DNA of 64,000 nt, from NCBI GenBank assembly GCA_041658705.1, contig JBAZZT010000002.1, positions 1 through 64,000 on the forward strand, read 5' to 3'. The DNA is from CAIKNB01 sp041658705 (GTDB taxonomy: Bacteria; Patescibacteriota; Patescibacteriia; 2-12-FULL-60-25). The position numbers were made by a program, and so were the translations under genes. Of the stretch, positions 18,887 to 27,527 are shown piece after piece. Every line of letters begins with the position of its first letter. The first letter of the stretch is position 1. The notes below the pieces were generated by a model. It saw only the letters and a program-made list of their open reading frames with translations, searched no databases and was not told where the DNA came from.

Positions 18887-19426
18887 ATGCGTCTCTTCAT
18901 CGGCCTGCCCTTGCATGACGACCTGAAAAAAAACCTTCAGGACGCGTGGCAGCCGTTTGCGGAAAAATTCAAATATCGCGCGATCCCACCCGAGCTATGG
19001 CACATGACCATCGCTTTTTTGGATGACGTGCCGGAGCAAAAATTGCCCGCTCTGGCCGAACTGATCGGTTCAGCGCTCAAAACGACGCCGAGCGGCATCT
19101 GGACTTTTACGCGCTTCGAGACTTTTCCCGCGAAGAAACTGGCCAACATCACGGCACATGCCGAACCGGAAAATTCAGAGGCCTGGAAAAAATTCATCGA
19201 CAGCTTGCGCGACGTGGTCTCGCTCGTCGCCCCGGGCATCGACCGCAAACCTTGGCATCCCCACGTGACCATCGGTAAAGCGCCGAAAAATGCGCGTCTG
19301 CCGGCTTGGAACGAGGGGATAGAGCCCCTCGTTTGGCAACCCGATATCCTGGCCTTAGTGCACAGCACGTTGACTGCACAAGGTCCGATCTACCGACACA
19401 GCCATGAATTCAAACTGCGCGTTTAA
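18887..19426 (+). CDS. thpR: RNA 2',3'-cyclic phosphodiesterase (2'-5' RNA ligase family)
   Basis: A 2H phosphoesterase of 179 aa. The two HxT motifs that form the active site are present: LWHMTIAFLDD (about residue 43) and WHPHVTIGKAP (about residue 126). In other bacteria ThpR opens 2',3'-cyclic phosphates at RNA ends. TATAAT (18876-18881) ends five bases before the ATG, so a leaderless transcript is predicted. Its 3' end overlaps the next gene by 23 bases. Confidence 0.88.
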   Translation: MRLFIGLPLHDDLKKNLQDAWQPFAEKFKYRAIPPELWHMTIAFLDDVPEQKLPALAELIGSALKTTPSGIWTFTRFETFPAKKLANITAHAEPENSEAWKKFIDSLRDVVSLVAPGIDRKPWHPHVTIGKAPKNARLPAWNEGIEPLVWQPDILALVHSTLTAQGPIYRHSHEFKLRV

Positions 19427-20171
19427 TTGTTTTGGATTGGTGATCCACGGTTATGGCGCGGATCAGGTTTTGGATAAGCTGGATGAGCTTTTGAAGCAAC
19501 AACAGCAAGTCATGGTCGTCACGGCCAATGCCGAGATTTTGCTCCACGCTCGACGCGACCCGACGTATTGGAACATCCTGCGTCAGGCTGATTTAAGGCT
19601 CGTGGACGGCAGCGGTCCCAAGATTGCGGGCTGGATGAAGGGCGCCAATCCACGCCGCATCGCTGGAGTCGAGTTCGCGCGCTTGCTCGTCAAAACAGCG
19701 GCAGAGCGAGGTTGGAAAGTCGCGCTGGTCGGCGGCGGTCGGGACATCGCAGGCGCGGCGGATAAGGCGGCCTGGGCTCTGCGCCAAGAATTTCCGAATC
19801 TGCAGGTCATAGCCGAATCCAAAGGCAAAGTCGCGACCGATGGCAGCGATGATGATGAAGGAGCCGAAGCGCGTTTCCGTCTGACCCAATTCGCGCCGGA
19901 CATCCTGCTCGTGGCCTACGGCCATCCCAAACAAGAAGCTTGGATCTTGCGCCACTTGGCTGAATTGCCCAGCGTAAAAATCGCGGTGGGCGTGGGCGGC
20001 ACGTTGGATTACTGGAGCGGTTCCAAAAAAAGAGCGCCGGCCATTTTCCGGACTTTGGGTCTGGAATGGTCATACAGATTATTCGCCGAGCCTAAGCGCT
20101 GGAAAAGAATCGCCGACGCAGTCATAATATTCCCGCTGTACTTTGCGTGGGATTTGTTAAGGGGAAAGTAG
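19404..20171 (+). CDS. WecG/TagA/CpsF family glycosyltransferase
   Basis: A GT26-type enzyme of 255 aa that transfers a (N-acetyl)hexosamine residue in surface polysaccharide or teichoic-acid-like assembly. Signature segments are VVTANAEILLHARRDP, RLVDGSGPKIAGWMKG, RIAGVEFARLL, VALVGGGRDIAGAA, PDILLVAYGHPKQEAWI and VGVGGTLDYWSGSKKRAP. The C-terminal GLEWSYRLFAEPKRWKR is the usual membrane-proximal end. It overlaps thpR, indicating translational coupling, with no obvious functional link. Confidence 0.92.
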   Translation: MNSNCAFNCFGLVIHGYGADQVLDKLDELLKQQQQVMVVTANAEILLHARRDPTYWNILRQADLRLVDGSGPKIAGWMKGANPRRIAGVEFARLLVKTAAERGWKVALVGGGRDIAGAADKAAWALRQEFPNLQVIAESKGKVATDGSDDDEGAEARFRLTQFAPDILLVAYGHPKQEAWILRHLAELPSVKIAVGVGGTLDYWSGSKKRAPAIFRTLGLEWSYRLFAEPKRWKRIADAVIIFPLYFAWDLLRGK

Positions 20172-20249
20172 TTAGCATTTAGTAGTTAGTAGTTAGGGAG
20201 GACGGTTCAAAACCCTAACTGCTAACTACTAACTACTAACTACTAAATG
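20166..20249. repeat. RepH (TAGTTAG) palindrome
   Basis: AGTAGTTAGCATTTAGTAG and GTTAGTAGTTAGGG are mirrored by CCCTAACTGCTAACTACTAAC...CTACTAAATGC. It is long, loosely repetitive and overlaps the stop of the glycosyltransferase. Confidence 0.85.
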
Positions 20250-20257
20250 CTTGTTTT

Positions 20258-20815
20258 ATGCGCATCCGCTACGTGGACGGATATCAAATCCGCAACACTG
20301 TCGAAACCGATTTCAGCCAATGGGGCGATAAAGTCACTTATCCTTTCATCCCCAAAGGCGAAATTTGGATCGACAAATTCTTGCGCCCTGAAAAGGATCG
20401 GCTTTTGGCGTTATACCAACTTGAACAGATGATGAAAGGCAAGCCCTTCCGCAAAATCCGCGCGGCGGCGCAAAAGCATTTCAGCGACGAGATGGCAGAA
20501 CTCGTGGTGGTCAAGCGGCAAACCATCAAACAGCTGCGCATCCAATACGTCGATGGCGCGAGCGTCAGACGCAAGTTTGATCCATACTTCATCCAAGGCG
20601 GACACGACCTCGTTTATCCCTACATCCCGAAGAACCACATCTGGATCGACACGCGGCAAGACAAACGCGAGTTCAAATATACCCTCGTCCACGAGTTGCA
20701 CGAACGCAATCTCATGGCGCATGGCATGGCTTATTTGGACGCGCACGACTTCGCCATCGCAGCTGAAAAAATGGCCCGACGCAAAAACGGCGTGGCGGAC
20801 TTCATCCGCGGCTGA
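20258..20815 (+). CDS. Hypothetical protein with internal duplication and HELHE motif
   Basis: A 185-aa soluble protein made of two related halves. Residues 3-45 (IRYVDGYQIRNT...PFIPKGEIWIDK) resemble residues 92-133 (IQYVDGASVRRK...PYIPKNHIWIDT). The second half continues into VHELHERNLM...AYLDAHDFAIA, a His/Glu-rich segment that recalls metal-binding sites but is not a strict HExxH zincin. The first half has no such segment. Function unknown. It follows a RepH palindrome and precedes a C39-like peptidase. Confidence 0.6.
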   Translation: MRIRYVDGYQIRNTVETDFSQWGDKVTYPFIPKGEIWIDKFLRPEKDRLLALYQLEQMMKGKPFRKIRAAAQKHFSDEMAELVVVKRQTIKQLRIQYVDGASVRRKFDPYFIQGGHDLVYPYIPKNHIWIDTRQDKREFKYTLVHELHERNLMAHGMAYLDAHDFAIAAEKMARRKNGVADFIRG

Positions 20816-20873
20816 TCATATAGTTAGCTGGTAGACGGTAGGTTGTAGACGGTAGCCGGAATTACCAATCAAA

Positions 20874-20908
20874 ATTCGTCATTTGGCATTTGTAATTTGT
20901 AATTTTTC
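20874..20908. repeat. RepG half element
   Basis: ATTCGTCATTTGGCATTTG and TAATTTGTAATTTTTC words, the same as the right arms at 16930 and 21480. Before it (20824-20860) lie GGTAG/GACGGTAG words. Confidence 0.6.
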
Positions 20909-20985
20909 TCCATACCGTCTGGTCATCAAATCCTACGCAGATTGACCAAGGAGAAATCCTGGGTTATAACAATATACCTGATCCT

Positions 20986-21450
20986 ATGCAGCCTCCCCGA
21001 CACTACCGCCAAACGCCTGGCCTCTGCGGGCCCTCATCGTTGAGGATCTTGTTCTCTTATTACGGCAAAGAACTGACGGAACAGGAACTGACGGAGCTGT
21101 GCGAGGCGACACCGGAATACGGGGCCGATCACACGAGCTTGCTGAAGACCGCGCAAAAATTGGGCTTCAGCGCGCAATCGCGTTCCGGAGCGAGTTTGAG
21201 CGATATCGAAGCGTTGCTCGCCAAAGATACGCCCGTGCTCGTGGGTTGGTGGTCTCAAGACGACGATCATTATTCGATAGTCTACGCCGTCGACGGGGAA
21301 TACGTGCACCTGGTCGATCCGCAGGAAGATGAACCGACGAGCAAAATCACGCGCCAAGAATTCGAGAAGGTCTGGTACGATCTGGACGGCCCCGAACGTC
21401 AACGCACCGAACGTTGGATGATGTGGTCAGAGAAGACAATTACAAATTAA
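20986..21450 (+). CDS. C39-like cysteine peptidase
   Basis: A compact papain-like protease domain of 154 aa resembling Peptidase_C39_2. The catalytic triad is recognisable: Cys14 in TPGLCGPSSLR, His about residue 96 in DDDHYSIVYAV, and Asp about residue 108 in VHLVDPQED. There is no signal peptide, and no ABC transporter is fused, so this is a stand-alone cytosolic domain. Whether it cuts a peptide precursor is unknown. No bacteriocin-like ORF is evident nearby. Confidence 0.8.
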   Translation: MQPPRHYRQTPGLCGPSSLRILFSYYGKELTEQELTELCEATPEYGADHTSLLKTAQKLGFSAQSRSGASLSDIEALLAKDTPVLVGWWSQDDDHYSIVYAVDGEYVHLVDPQEDEPTSKITRQEFEKVWYDLDGPERQRTERWMMWSEKTITN

Positions 21451-21512
21451 AAATTACAAATGACGAATTAATCCTGAATTTGGCATTTGTAATTTGTAAT
21501 TTGTAATTTTTC
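21441..21512. repeat. RepG palindrome
   Basis: AATTACAAATTAAAAATTAC and AATGACGAATTAA are mirrored by GAATTTGGCATTTG and TAATTTGTAATTTGTAATT. It overlaps the last codons of the C39-like gene. Confidence 0.8.
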
Positions 21513-21516
21513 TTAA

Positions 21517-21558
21517 CGAAACCCCCCGGATCCAAGGACTGGACACCGGGGGTGCTTT
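21517..21558 (-). terminator. Terminator of the 21579 lipoprotein gene
   Basis: Arms ACCCCCCGG (21521-21529) and CCGGGGGT (21546-21553). On the minus strand TTTCGTT follows; on the plus strand GCTTTT follows, so it may act in both directions for the convergent genes. Confidence 0.75.
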
Positions 21559-21578
21559 TGAGAGGAGGGGAGAAAGGC

Positions 21579-23030
21579 CTACGGAGCGACGAGCTTGGTC
21601 TGTGGATTCAACGACTCGAAGCCGAAGCGAACTTGAAAGTCGTTGGTATAGTCGGCTGAACCGTAGACGGCCGGATTGTGATCCGTCTTTTCGGACAGGT
21701 CGCTCCAGATCACGGGTCCGATGCTATTGAATCCGTTGGCGTGCAGCGAGAAGGTGCCGTAGGTCATGGGACCCAACTGCCCCGTCACGACGCCGCTGTT
21801 CAGCGACTTCCAGTAATACGTCTCCAGATAGTCGCCGGACTTCACGCCGCTGGGCACGGCCGTCAACTGGTAGTACCCGTCGTTGAGCAAGACCTCTTCG
21901 GCCAGGAACTCGATGTTCACCGGCGCGCCGAGATCGCCTTCGCGGATGTAATCCAGGACGCCGTTGACCATGTCGCAGTAGGTGTTGATTTTGACCTGCC
22001 CCTGGGGCACCGGCGCGCAGTTGGCGAAGAACACATCGCAGCGATACAGCCGGAAATCCGTGAGTTTGAAGCCGAGGCTCTTTTCCACCGAGACTTCGAG
22101 GTGCCGCAGACCGACTTGATGATGGATGAGAGCCTCCGCGCGATGGATGACCGTCTCCGCTCCGTCGACCAGCAGCGTGGAGGGGAGATCGTCCTGAAGG
22201 AAGGACACGACTCCGGCGCGCAAGGTCAGGGCCGAACTTTCGTGGTTCGGCGTGAGCGTCAGGCTCGATGTTCCGTCCAGCGATTCGAGCTTGAGCTCGG
22301 TCAACCGCAGGATCGAGACGTGCCCTGAACGCGGGACTCCATGCCAAGCGCCGCCCGCTTCCGCATTCGACAGCGGCTTGGCGACCTTGACGGCGGTCCA
22401 AATCAGATTTCCGCCGCCGGGCGGCATGGTCCACTTGCTGCCGTTCGGGAACAGGTTCCAGCATTCACCGTCGCGCACATTCGCGAACACAATCTCGTCC
22501 CCGGCCCAGTTCAAGGACACGCGCTCGAAGTCCGCCGCGTCGCCGTCAGGATTGACTTGGCAGATCTTGGCGCCGACGATCTTGATGGGAACTGAATTCG
22601 CATCATTCGTGAGCAGGATCTCGGCGTAACCGACCATGTCACCGATATGGCCGTCTGGCGTCGGAGTGGGGACGATGATCTGCGCTTCCGAATTCTCGTA
22701 TCCCACTTTGGTCTGCGCCTTGATCCCACCGAGGTTCTGCGTACCGCCGCTCCCGGCAGCTCCGCTCGAACCAGCCGCTCCGCCTTGCGCGGATCCGGCC
22801 TGGCCTGCCGCGCCGGCTGATCCAGCTTCTCCGCCGGATCCAGCCGCAGCCTCATGACCCGCATCCTGCGTAGCGCCCGCTGATCCGCCGCTGCCTGCTT
22901 GCGCGCTCGAACCAGCCGCTCCAGCCTGACCCTCGACGATGTAGTTATTCGTCGTCTCGTAGGTGTCTCCGCATGCCACATTCGCGGCAGCAAGAACCAC
23001 GACCGAGCACAGCCACGTGAGCTTATTCAT
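21579..23030 (-). CDS. Gly/Ala/Ser-rich lipoprotein, 483 aa
   Basis: A secreted lipoprotein. The signal sequence ends in a lipobox-like NVAC (Cys20). After a short segment comes a low-complexity linker of Gly, Ala and Ser with some Gln (about residues 34-97), then a domain of about 385 residues rich in beta-strands and aromatic residues that I do not recognise. It resembles extended surface proteins with a GA-rich stalk; such stalks are common in Myxococcota, so transfer is possible. It has a strong promoter (TTGACA-N17-TATCTT) and an SD-like AGAAAGG before ATG 23030, and it is divergent from the helicase gene. Confidence 0.75.
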   Translation of the reverse strand: MNKLTWLCSVVVLAAANVACGDTYETTNNYIVEGQAGAAGSSAQAGSGGSAGATQDAGHEAAAGSGGEAGSAGAAGQAGSAQGGAAGSSGAAGSGGTQNLGGIKAQTKVGYENSEAQIIVPTPTPDGHIGDMVGYAEILLTNDANSVPIKIVGAKICQVNPDGDAADFERVSLNWAGDEIVFANVRDGECWNLFPNGSKWTMPPGGGNLIWTAVKVAKPLSNAEAGGAWHGVPRSGHVSILRLTELKLESLDGTSSLTLTPNHESSALTLRAGVVSFLQDDLPSTLLVDGAETVIHRAEALIHHQVGLRHLEVSVEKSLGFKLTDFRLYRCDVFFANCAPVPQGQVKINTYCDMVNGVLDYIREGDLGAPVNIEFLAEEVLLNDGYYQLTAVPSGVKSGDYLETYYWKSLNSGVVTGQLGPMTYGTFSLHANGFNSIGPVIWSDLSEKTDHNPAVYGSADYTNDFQVRFGFESLNPQTKLVAP

Positions 23031-23118
23031 CTAGCTAGCCTTTCTCCCTTGTTAAAGGGCGAACATTCAACGTTTTTCCTCCATTCAAGCGGACAAAATA
23101 CCGCCTAAATGACAAATT

Positions 23119-23147
23119 AAGATAACACAAAACAAGGCTTTTGTCAA
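23119..23147 (-). promoter_or_regulatory. Promoter of the 21579 lipoprotein
   Basis: Minus strand TTGACA (23142-23147), 17-nt spacer, TATCTT (23119-23124). Confidence 0.8.
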
Positions 23148-23195
23148 GCCTCATGTCTCTAAATTGTGCGTAAAATACGCATTATCTACGACCGA

Positions 23196-23236
23196 CTTGT
23201 CGCTAATTCGACCGACCGCGTCAAATTAGTGACAAG
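23196..23236. promoter_or_regulatory. Inverted repeat, possible operator
   Basis: CTTGTCGCTAATT (23196-23208) and AATTAGTGACAAG (23224-23236), one mismatch, 15-nt loop. It lies between the two divergent promoters and is not part of any repeat family seen elsewhere in the window. Confidence 0.55.
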
Positions 23237-23321
23237 AGGTCTGAATAAAATCTAAATTTAGCGCAGATATTGAATTATGGGATATTCGAAAAATCCGAGT
23301 TGTTTTCGACCGTTAATTCGG

Positions 23322-23350
23322 TTGACTTTTCGTGCTTTTACTGCTTAATT
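23322..23350 (+). promoter_or_regulatory. Promoter of the helicase-sigma gene
   Basis: TTGACT (23322-23327), 17-nt spacer, TTAATT (23345-23350). A small palindrome-like word pair (CGACCGTTAATTCGGTTG) overlaps the -35 box. An SD (GGAG) precedes ATG 23378. Confidence 0.75.
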
Positions 23351-23377
23351 AAGCTCGTCCCTTAGACAATGGAGTGA

Positions 23378-25774
23378 ATGATGGAGGAACGTGACGAAAA
23401 TCGGTTTGAGGTGGAAGACGCGCTTTTGGCGGCTGCCGGCCGTCTGGATAAGGCGCACGCGGAAGTCCCTGCGACTTTGCGCGGTGACCAAGTCGACGTG
23501 TTCCAGGATTTCTCGGAATACCTGATGGACGTGGCGACGCGGCCGGGCGGAGAACTCCCGTTCGCGCGCATCATCCAACCGCCGCGCACAGGCAAAACCG
23601 TCATCGCGGCGCACATCGTCGGCGCGACCAAACTCAACGCCGTCTATCTCGTGCCCTCGCGTATCTTGATCGGCCAAGCCAAAGAAGAGTTCAGAAAGTG
23701 GTTGCCCGACCTCGACGTCGGCACGTACTACGGCGAAGAAAAGAATCTGGTCGCAAGCGGCGTCAACATCACCACCTACCAGATGGCGAACGCGGCCTGG
23801 AAAAAAGATGGGCTGCCGCGGGAATTCAAGCAGGCTGCGCTGGTCTTTGCCGATGAGGCGCACCAATGCATGACCGCGCTGCGGCAGGATTTGCTCAACC
23901 GCGCCTTCGCCCCCAAGGTCGTGCGCTTGGCGCTGACCGCGACGCCGGATTACAGCGAAGAGCGCACGCTGGACCGCTACTTCCCGGAGCTGATCCACGA
24001 GATCACCTTTTTGGAAGCCATGGAGCTGGGGCTGCTCGCGCCGTTCCGCTTTTGGCTGGCCGAGGTGGATGCCGACGGCTCAAAGGTCAAGATCTTCAAC
24101 GGCGATTACGTCGAGAGCGAAATCGCGAACGTGATGACCGAGGCGCCGTTCTTCAAGGCCGTGGAAGTCTTCCGCTATCTGCCGGAAAATCGCGGACTGC
24201 CGTGTCTGATCTGCTGCACCACGCGCAGCCAGGCCATCGCGCTGCGCAATTATCTCCACACCCATCGGCCGGAGAAGACGCCGCCGCCCAAACTGCTGCT
24301 GGGAACGACCCCGCGCAGCGAGCGTGAAAAAGTCCTGGCCAAGTTCGAGAAAGGGACTTACGACACGCTGATCAATGTCGGCGTGCTCATCCAAGGTTGG
24401 AACTCGCCGCGCTGCAAGCTGCTTTTGGACCTGGCGCCGTCGCTCTCGCGCGTCCGCTGCGGACAGAAATACAGCCGCGTGCTCACGAGCTACGGAAACC
24501 AAGAAGCGCGCATCTACTGCTTCATCCCGCGCTGCTTGCCGGTCTGGCCCGTGCTGCCGACCGAAGTCTTTTCCGGTGCTTTGCAAGGGGCGTATCTGGC
24601 AGGTGATCTGGTCGGACCGAAAACCGGAACAGGGCAAGAGAGTACGCCCCAGCCCGATCGACTGCGCAAATCGCCGATCGAGGAAGTGGAGTTGGTGCAG
24701 CGCATCATCCACACTTCGAGCTTCGAGCCACCCAAGCTGGATCCCAAAGACGAAGCAGGCATACGCCAAGTCCTCGAAGCCTGCGCTGGCTTCGATCCCG
24801 CCAAGCCGCCCAAGTACAGCGTCTTCAGATGGCTCATGTTCGACCACGAACTGTTCCGCGGACGCGGTTTGCAGCTCTTGCGCCACCTAGGTCTGCGCCG
24901 CAGTTCTACGCGCGACATGGGTTACGCCGCGCTCTTGCGCCGCGTCTGTCCTGAAGGCGAAGCGTATCGACTGCTCTTGCGCGACAGGTGGTACGGAAGG
25001 TACGGAGCGGAGGAAGAATCCAGCGATGACTCCGAACGCTCGTTCTTTCTCTCCGCGCTGAACTCCGGCAGCTCGCCCGACGGCAAACCTGATCCCAGAT
25101 TCGTCGAAGCCTGGCGCGCCATGACCGGAATCGAAGACCTCCCGTCGCCCGATAAACAGGTTTTTGCCTTGCACGAGCGGGAAGCGATCGAAGAAGCCCT
25201 CAAGACCCTGCTACCGAGGGACGAACGCATCATACGTCTACGCTTCGGACTGGATAAAGACCATCTCGATGGCATGACGCTCAAAGAAATCGGAGAAGGT
25301 TACGAGTGCGGCCAGCAAACCATTCTCCATATCGAACATAGGGCTTTGCGTCAACTCCGCCATCCCAGGCACAAGTGCCTGCTTGACGGGGAAATCCATT
25401 TCTTCGTGCACGACAAGTTCTTCGCGCAAGATAAAGAGATGCCAGTCGACGAGCAGCCGAGAAGAACGATTCCGAGCCTCGAAAAGCAAATCGCGGCTTA
25501 CGGTCCGGAAAAGTACCACGAGCTGGTCAAAAACGTGTACGGATTCAATCATCTGATTGATCACATCAACGCTGTTGCCCACCAATACTCGCTGCCGAGC
25601 TGGGATCAGCTGAAACGCATCACTCCGGAGATGCGACACAGGACATTGTATGAAGTGGAGACCCGAAGGCGGCGCGTGGGTACGAGCGGATCAATGTGTC
25701 GAGAGTCGCTCCAGCGCGCACATTCCGAACACGACTGGTATCTTTCTTCGCTCAAGACGCTGTGGAACGTCTGA
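23378..25774 (+). CDS. Superfamily II helicase fused to a sigma-70 region 4 domain
   Basis: A 798-aa protein. The N-terminal half is a DEAD/DEAH-type helicase: Walker A-like QPPRTGKTVIAAH (about residues 66-78), DEAH box VFADEAHQC (about 155-163), motif III LALTATPD (about 186-193), and motif VI-like SRVRCGQKYSRVL (about 355-367). Residues about 600-670 are a clear sigma-70 region 4 helix-turn-helix: LPRDERIIRLRFGLDKDHLDG, then MTLKEIGEGYECGQQTILH and IEHRALRQLRHP. The end (about 680-798) is unrecognised. No sigma region 2 or 3 is present. The fusion suggests DNA targeting or contact with RNA polymerase; this is inference. It has its own promoter, SD and strong terminator. Confidence 0.85.
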   Translation: MMEERDENRFEVEDALLAAAGRLDKAHAEVPATLRGDQVDVFQDFSEYLMDVATRPGGELPFARIIQPPRTGKTVIAAHIVGATKLNAVYLVPSRILIGQAKEEFRKWLPDLDVGTYYGEEKNLVASGVNITTYQMANAAWKKDGLPREFKQAALVFADEAHQCMTALRQDLLNRAFAPKVVRLALTATPDYSEERTLDRYFPELIHEITFLEAMELGLLAPFRFWLAEVDADGSKVKIFNGDYVESEIANVMTEAPFFKAVEVFRYLPENRGLPCLICCTTRSQAIALRNYLHTHRPEKTPPPKLLLGTTPRSEREKVLAKFEKGTYDTLINVGVLIQGWNSPRCKLLLDLAPSLSRVRCGQKYSRVLTSYGNQEARIYCFIPRCLPVWPVLPTEVFSGALQGAYLAGDLVGPKTGTGQESTPQPDRLRKSPIEEVELVQRIIHTSSFEPPKLDPKDEAGIRQVLEACAGFDPAKPPKYSVFRWLMFDHELFRGRGLQLLRHLGLRRSSTRDMGYAALLRRVCPEGEAYRLLLRDRWYGRYGAEEESSDDSERSFFLSALNSGSSPDGKPDPRFVEAWRAMTGIEDLPSPDKQVFALHEREAIEEALKTLLPRDERIIRLRFGLDKDHLDGMTLKEIGEGYECGQQTILHIEHRALRQLRHPRHKCLLDGEIHFFVHDKFFAQDKEMPVDEQPRRTIPSLEKQIAAYGPEKYHELVKNVYGFNHLIDHINAVAHQYSLPSWDQLKRITPEMRHRTLYEVETRRRRVGTSGSMCRESLQRAHSEHDWYLSSLKTLWNV

Positions 25775-25801
25775 CGTTCTCTGGACGTCTGATGCTTGCA
25801 C

Positions 25802-25838
25802 GAGGCCGCTTACTTCAAGGCGGCCTCTTTTCTTTTAC
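25802..25838 (+). terminator. Terminator of the helicase-sigma gene
   Basis: GAGGCCGC, a ten-base loop, GCGGCCTC, then TTTTCTTTT. Confidence 0.92.
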
Positions 25839-25865
25839 TTAAAAACCGCGTAACCTTGGAACGTT

Positions 25866-27362
25866 ATGCCCAACCCGTTCACCCAAGTCCGCGTACGCTA
25901 CGCCCCCAGCCCGACGGGCTTTTTGCATATCGGCAACCTGCGCACCGCGTTGTTCAACTGGCTTTTCGCCAAAAAACACGGCGGTACATTTGTCCTGCGC
26001 ATCGAAGACACTGACCGGGCGCGTTTTGTCGAGGGCGGAATCGAAAATATCTGCCGCTCACTAAAAGCCACGGGCGTCATACCGGATGAGGGGATTTGGC
26101 TGGATGATGAAGACAAAATCATCGAACGCGGAGCTTTTGCGCCATATCTGCAATCCAAACGCCGCGAGAAGCATTTGGCCTACGCTGAAAAACTTATCGC
26201 AGAAGATAAAGCTTATTATTGTTTTTGCTCGTCCGAACGGCTAGAAGAGTTGCGCAAGTCGCAGGAACTCATGAAGCAGCCCACGATGTATGACGGCAAA
26301 TGCCGCACGCTCGACAAAGACGAAGCGGCGCAGCGCGCGACGGCAGGGGAAAGCCACGTCATCCGCCTCAAGTTGCCCAAAGAAGGCACAATCAAAATCA
26401 ACGATTTAATCCGCGGCGAAATCGAATTCCAATGGAAGCTCATCGACGACCAAGTCATCGTAAAATCCGACGGCTATCCGACTTACCACTTGGCCGCCAT
26501 GTGCGACGATCATGACATGGAGATAAGCCACGTAATCCGCGGCGAAGAGTGGCTTTCGTCTTTGCCGAAACACGTCTTCATCTACCAGGCTTTGGGCTGG
26601 GAACCGCCGCAATACGCGCATTTACCGCTGCTTTTGAATCCCGATCGTTCCAAACTATCCAAACGCCAGGGCGACGTGGCGGTCGAGGACTATCTCAACA
26701 AGGGTTATTTGCCCGCTGCGCTGATTAATTTCATCGCCCTGCTTGGCTGGAACCCTTCCGGCGAACGGGAAATCTATACGCCGGAAGAACTGGCGGGTGA
26801 ATTTGAGTTGGAAAAAGTGAACAAAGGCGGAGCGGTCTTCAACCTCGAAAAACTCGATTGGTTGAATGAACACTATTTGAAGTCTTTATCTCAAGACGAG
26901 TATCTGGCATTGACTCTATCTTTTATTCAAAGCAGGTCTGATGATCAAAATTTTTGCCGTCGAGCTGTGTTGTTGGTGCGTGACAGAGTACATTTGCCAT
27001 CGCAAGTGGCCGAATTGACTGATTTCTTGTTCGTCGACACGCAAGATTACTCAAGCGTCAGCCTGACCTGGAAAAACCAGGACAAAGAACAAGCAGTTGA
27101 ACGTTTGGAGGCGGTTAAAGATTTGATTGGCGCATGGAATGACTCATATTTCGAAATCGGAAACGGACGACTGAAAATTGAAAGCGCCATAAAACAACTT
27201 ATCGCCGACCAGACTTGGGGGAACGGAGACACCCTTTGGCCCGTGCGCGTGGCCTTATCTGGCCTCGAAAAATCCCCAGGGCCTTTCGAATTAATCGAAA
27301 CCTACGGCAAAGAATATAGCCTCAAACGGCTGGAAGAAGCAATCGATTTTCTGAACAAATAA
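25866..27362 (+). CDS. gltX: Glutamyl-tRNA synthetase
   Basis: Class I synthetase charging tRNA-Glu (and, if non-discriminating, tRNA-Gln). It has 498 aa. The HIGH-type signature is APSPTGFLHIGNLRTALFNW (about residues 13-32) and the KMSKS-type loop is RSKLSKRQGDVAV (about 260-272). VLRIEDTDRARF and SHVIRGEEWLSSLPKH are further hallmarks. The C-terminal helical anticodon-binding part runs from about 330. ATG 25866 has no SD. Whether the enzyme is discriminating cannot be decided here; gatCAB is not in the window. Confidence 0.96.
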   Translation: MPNPFTQVRVRYAPSPTGFLHIGNLRTALFNWLFAKKHGGTFVLRIEDTDRARFVEGGIENICRSLKATGVIPDEGIWLDDEDKIIERGAFAPYLQSKRREKHLAYAEKLIAEDKAYYCFCSSERLEELRKSQELMKQPTMYDGKCRTLDKDEAAQRATAGESHVIRLKLPKEGTIKINDLIRGEIEFQWKLIDDQVIVKSDGYPTYHLAAMCDDHDMEISHVIRGEEWLSSLPKHVFIYQALGWEPPQYAHLPLLLNPDRSKLSKRQGDVAVEDYLNKGYLPAALINFIALLGWNPSGEREIYTPEELAGEFELEKVNKGGAVFNLEKLDWLNEHYLKSLSQDEYLALTLSFIQSRSDDQNFCRRAVLLVRDRVHLPSQVAELTDFLFVDTQDYSSVSLTWKNQDKEQAVERLEAVKDLIGAWNDSYFEIGNGRLKIESAIKQLIADQTWGNGDTLWPVRVALSGLEKSPGPFELIETYGKEYSLKRLEEAIDFLNK

Positions 27363-27435
27363 TTCAGAATGACGGATTTTTTTCGTCGTCTCGACCGACG
27401 GCCTATCCACAAATTATAGAATGGCCAAGCGGAGA

Positions 27436-27483
27436 GATCTCCGGAGATTGCCACGCGCGTTTAATTTGTGCGCTCGCAATGAC
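27436..27483. repeat. RepB half element
   Basis: GAGATCTCCGGAGATTGCC followed by GCGCTCGCAATGAC. It is the right half of RepB only, between gltX and the murein hydrolase gene. Confidence 0.75.
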
Positions 27484-27527
27484 ACGGGGCGCTGGACTAT
27501 CCCGTGCGCAAGCTGGATAATCTTGGC

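Larger units (their letters stand above)
23031..23377. other. Divergent intergenic region, AT-rich, with two promoters and an inverted repeat
   Basis: No gene seen. It contains the promoter of the lipoprotein (minus, 23119-23147), the promoter of the helicase (plus, 23322-23350), and a 13-bp-arm inverted repeat (23196-23236). CGACCG words recur four times. It is clearly richer in A/T than its flanks. Confidence 0.7.
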
